Assembly: GCA_028704885.1 (NCBI GenBank)
Contig: JAQWEN010000003.1
Span: forward strand, 1-8,036
Reading direction: 5' to 3'
Length of the DNA stretch: 8,036 bases
Origin: Candidatus Shapirobacteria bacterium
Lineage (GTDB): Bacteria > Patescibacteria > Microgenomatia > UBA12405
Shown here: in pieces, positions 7,113 to 8,036 of the stretch
Layout: each line of letters opens with the position of its first letter
Numbering within the stretch: the stretch's first letter is position 1
Notes under the pieces: model-generated
Told to the model about the DNA's origin: nothing
The model's database searches: none
Seen by the model: the letters and a program-made list of their open reading frames with translations, nothing else
Position numbers and translations under genes: made by a program

Positions 7113-7198
7113 TGCCAACGCATATGGTGGCACATTTGCAAAACCGCACAAGCCCACGCTAAAGCCAAGTTTTGCAAAAGAGCCACCAAGCCAACGCA
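7112..7198. repeat. Type-B inverted repeat, downstream copy B2
   Basis: It starts at the last base of the operon's stop codon with ATGCCAACGC. The arms 7126-7144 and 7169-7187 pair at 17 of 19 positions, and the loop carries CCCACGCTAAAGCC as in B1. A 9-mer, GCCAACGCA, occurs as a direct repeat on both sides (7114-7122 and 7190-7198). The following bases include CCGACACGAAAATGACA, resembling the cassette-head sequences. As RNA the hairpin could also protect or terminate the operon transcript. B1 and B2 lie in the same orientation around the NERD/TPR-OB operon. Confidence 0.7.
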
Positions 7199-7252
7199 CC
7201 CAAACCGACACGAAAATGACAACAAAACAGACGACAGAAAAAGAAGGGCGAA

Positions 7253-7392
7253 GGCATAACATCACCTATACGCAAGCAGGGGTTTCGTGCTTCGTAGGAC
7301 AGGAAAGCACTAACTTTAAAGTTCAGTTCTTCGTAAGAAGTTCAGTGGTAAAAATCCCTGCCTGCGTATAGCTGAGAACCGTTATAAACTGC
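7253..7392. repeat. Type-A attC-like inverted repeat, copy A2
   Basis: The left outer box GGCATAAC (7253-7260) is followed by a 5-nt spacer and a 16-nt arm (7266-7281). This pairs with 7356-7371 at 15 of 16 positions, followed by a 9-nt spacer and right box GTTATAAACTGC (7381-7392). The loop contains GACAGGAAAG, also in the A1 loop, plus small hairpins (GTGCTT/AAGCAC and TTCTT/AAGAA). No cassette head follows the right box; instead the stop codon of a convergent gene lies in it. The element may therefore mark the end of the array and could serve as a two-way terminator. Confidence 0.72.
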
Positions 7393-7855
7393 TCGGTATT
7401 TTGAGGGATAAAATTTTGTTTTTAAAAGCAATTGAAATAAGTATAAGTACAATACCGAAGATCATACCTGCAAAGAAAAGTTTGAAATTAAATCCGGTTG
7501 TTGGGGTGATTTTCTCTTTAAGAGAATGGTTTTCCTCTTTTAAAGTTTCAAGGGAGTATTCAAGGTTTTGGTTTTCCCGTGTTAGTTTGTAAATCTCATT
7601 GTTGTACTCCTGTTCCTGGATCTCAAATTCTTTGATCGTTTTTTCAAGAAAGCTTTTGCTTTGGGTGATCGTTTCACTTGCAATGGGATATTTAACCGTG
7701 TGTGGGTCGACCGGAGACGCGGTGTCGTAGTTTATGGTGTGGCTTGAAGATTCACTCATCAACCGGGTATTCTCATCGCTGAGGCGCTTAAAATCGGTTT
7801 TGAGGTTTTCTACCTGGATCTCCTTTGCATTAAGCTCATTCTTTAAAGAGATCAC
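7382..7855 (-). pseudogene. Coiled-coil/transmembrane protein gene, apparently 5'-truncated by an IS
   Basis: The visible frame encodes 157 residues from a weak GTG at 7855, and it stays open upstream to about 7948 with no ATG. Residues 1-35 and 66-118 are heptad-rich coiled coil (for example YKLTRENQNLEYSLETLKEE). Residues 126-144 form one hydrophobic transmembrane helix, followed by a short basic tail (KNKILSLK). This is a tail-anchored-like arrangement, but the true N terminus is probably missing because the ISAon1-like element begins just beyond. The stop codon lies in the right outer box of A2, and the gene converges on the large operon. It appears less AT-rich than the genes to its left, suggesting that resident chromosome begins here. 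Function is unknown. It could instead be an intact short gene starting at GTG. Confidence 0.5.
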
Positions 7856-7889
7856 AGCTGTACTGTCGATCTTTGGGCTCAGATGAAAT

Positions 7890-8036
7890 ATTTGGGGATT
7901 AGAGTTACTTTTGCATAAAAAAAGAGATTTGGAAAAAGCACTAATAGGTTATTTTTTACCAGCGGGATTACTTGAGCATTTTAAGATAATAAATGTTGAA
8001 GAGCTAGGAGAGGTATCCACAAAAACAATGGTCATT
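7890..8036 (+). mobile_element. Left part of an ISAon1-like insertion sequence
   Basis: The right edge begins a transposase frame of the ISAon1 type and the element runs out of the window. Its exact left end is not determined: no partner inverted repeat or target duplication is visible here, so the start given is an estimate based on the loss of the coiled-coil gene's upstream part and on the frame's in-frame stop at 7884-7886. Confidence 0.5.
7929..8036 (+). CDS. ISAon1-family transposase N-terminal region (partial)
   Basis: Thirty-six codons from TTG 7929 to the window edge read LEKALIGYFLPAGLLEHF and continue with KIINVEELGE. This resembles the start of ISAon1-family transposase N-terminal proteins (a short leucine-rich helix, a YxLPxxLLEHF-type motif, then an acidic stretch). 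No ATG is in frame. The frame is open back to about 7887, so an earlier TTG (7911, giving LHKKRDLEK) is also possible. These elements commonly split the transposase into an N-terminal region and a catalytic part; only the first is visible. Recognition is from memory of the family. Confidence 0.55.
   Translation, partial: MEKALIGYFLPAGLLEHFKIINVEELGEVSTKTMVI

Noticed and set aside
7017..7265. 82-codon minus-strand frame opposite the operon end
   Set aside because: It is antisense to the end of the TPR-OB gene and to B2, and looks like a by-product of those sequences.
7099..7371. 90-codon plus-strand frame after the operon
   Set aside because: It runs entirely across repeats B2 and A2, and its sequence is explained by the hairpin arms. 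Composition (many K, T, P, Q) is unlike a folded protein.

Overview
The window looks like an accessory region of a Bacteroidota genome. The evidence is the AT-rich coding sequence, the near absence of Shine-Dalgarno sequences before the main genes, and the start of an ISAon1-type transposase (an IS group I associate with this phylum) at the right edge. The species cannot be told from the sequence.

Layout from left to right: (i) the last codons of a possible zinc-ribbon protein (1-93), running into a long imperfect inverted repeat, A0 (59-204); (ii) a compact two-gene unit of an unrecognised zinc-ribbon protein (224-739) and a small protein with a possible NTF2/SnoaL-like domain (745-1293); (iii) a second long inverted repeat, A1 (1295-1429), beginning one base after the stop codon; (iv) an inverted repeat of another family, B1 (1484-1577); (v) a tightly coupled two-gene operon, overlapping by 11 bp, of a 992-aa NERD-nuclease/SF1-helicase-like protein (1595-4573) and an 849-aa helical-repeat protein ending in about four OB-fold-like domains (4563-7112); (vi) B2 (7112-7198), beginning at the operon's stop codon, then A2 (7253-7392); (vii) a convergent minus-strand coiled-coil/transmembrane gene (7382-7855) that seems to have lost its 5' end; and (viii) the left part of an ISAon1-like element running off the window.

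The architecture is the most striking point. The three A elements are 135-146 bp and share one plan: outer box, short spacer, long arm, loop of about 70-80 nt, complementary arm, longer spacer, outer box. A0 is a weaker match on its left side. The outer boxes resemble the R'' (RYYYAAC) and R' (GTTRRRY) boxes of integron attC sites, but read RYRYAAC and GTTRYRY. Bases after the right box are shared between A0 and A1 (27 of 36 positions). Genes therefore sit between A elements much like cassettes in an integrase-less array. The large operon is additionally bracketed by the two B elements.

Functionally, the large operon looks like an undescribed candidate genome-defence or nucleic-acid-processing module. 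It pairs an apparently intact PD-(D/E)XK-type NERD nuclease, fused to a helicase core that has lost the Walker A lysine, the motif VI arginine and other key residues, with a partner that could bind single-stranded nucleic acid through tandem OB folds and scaffold through its helical repeats. That role is inferred from domains and context, not demonstrated.
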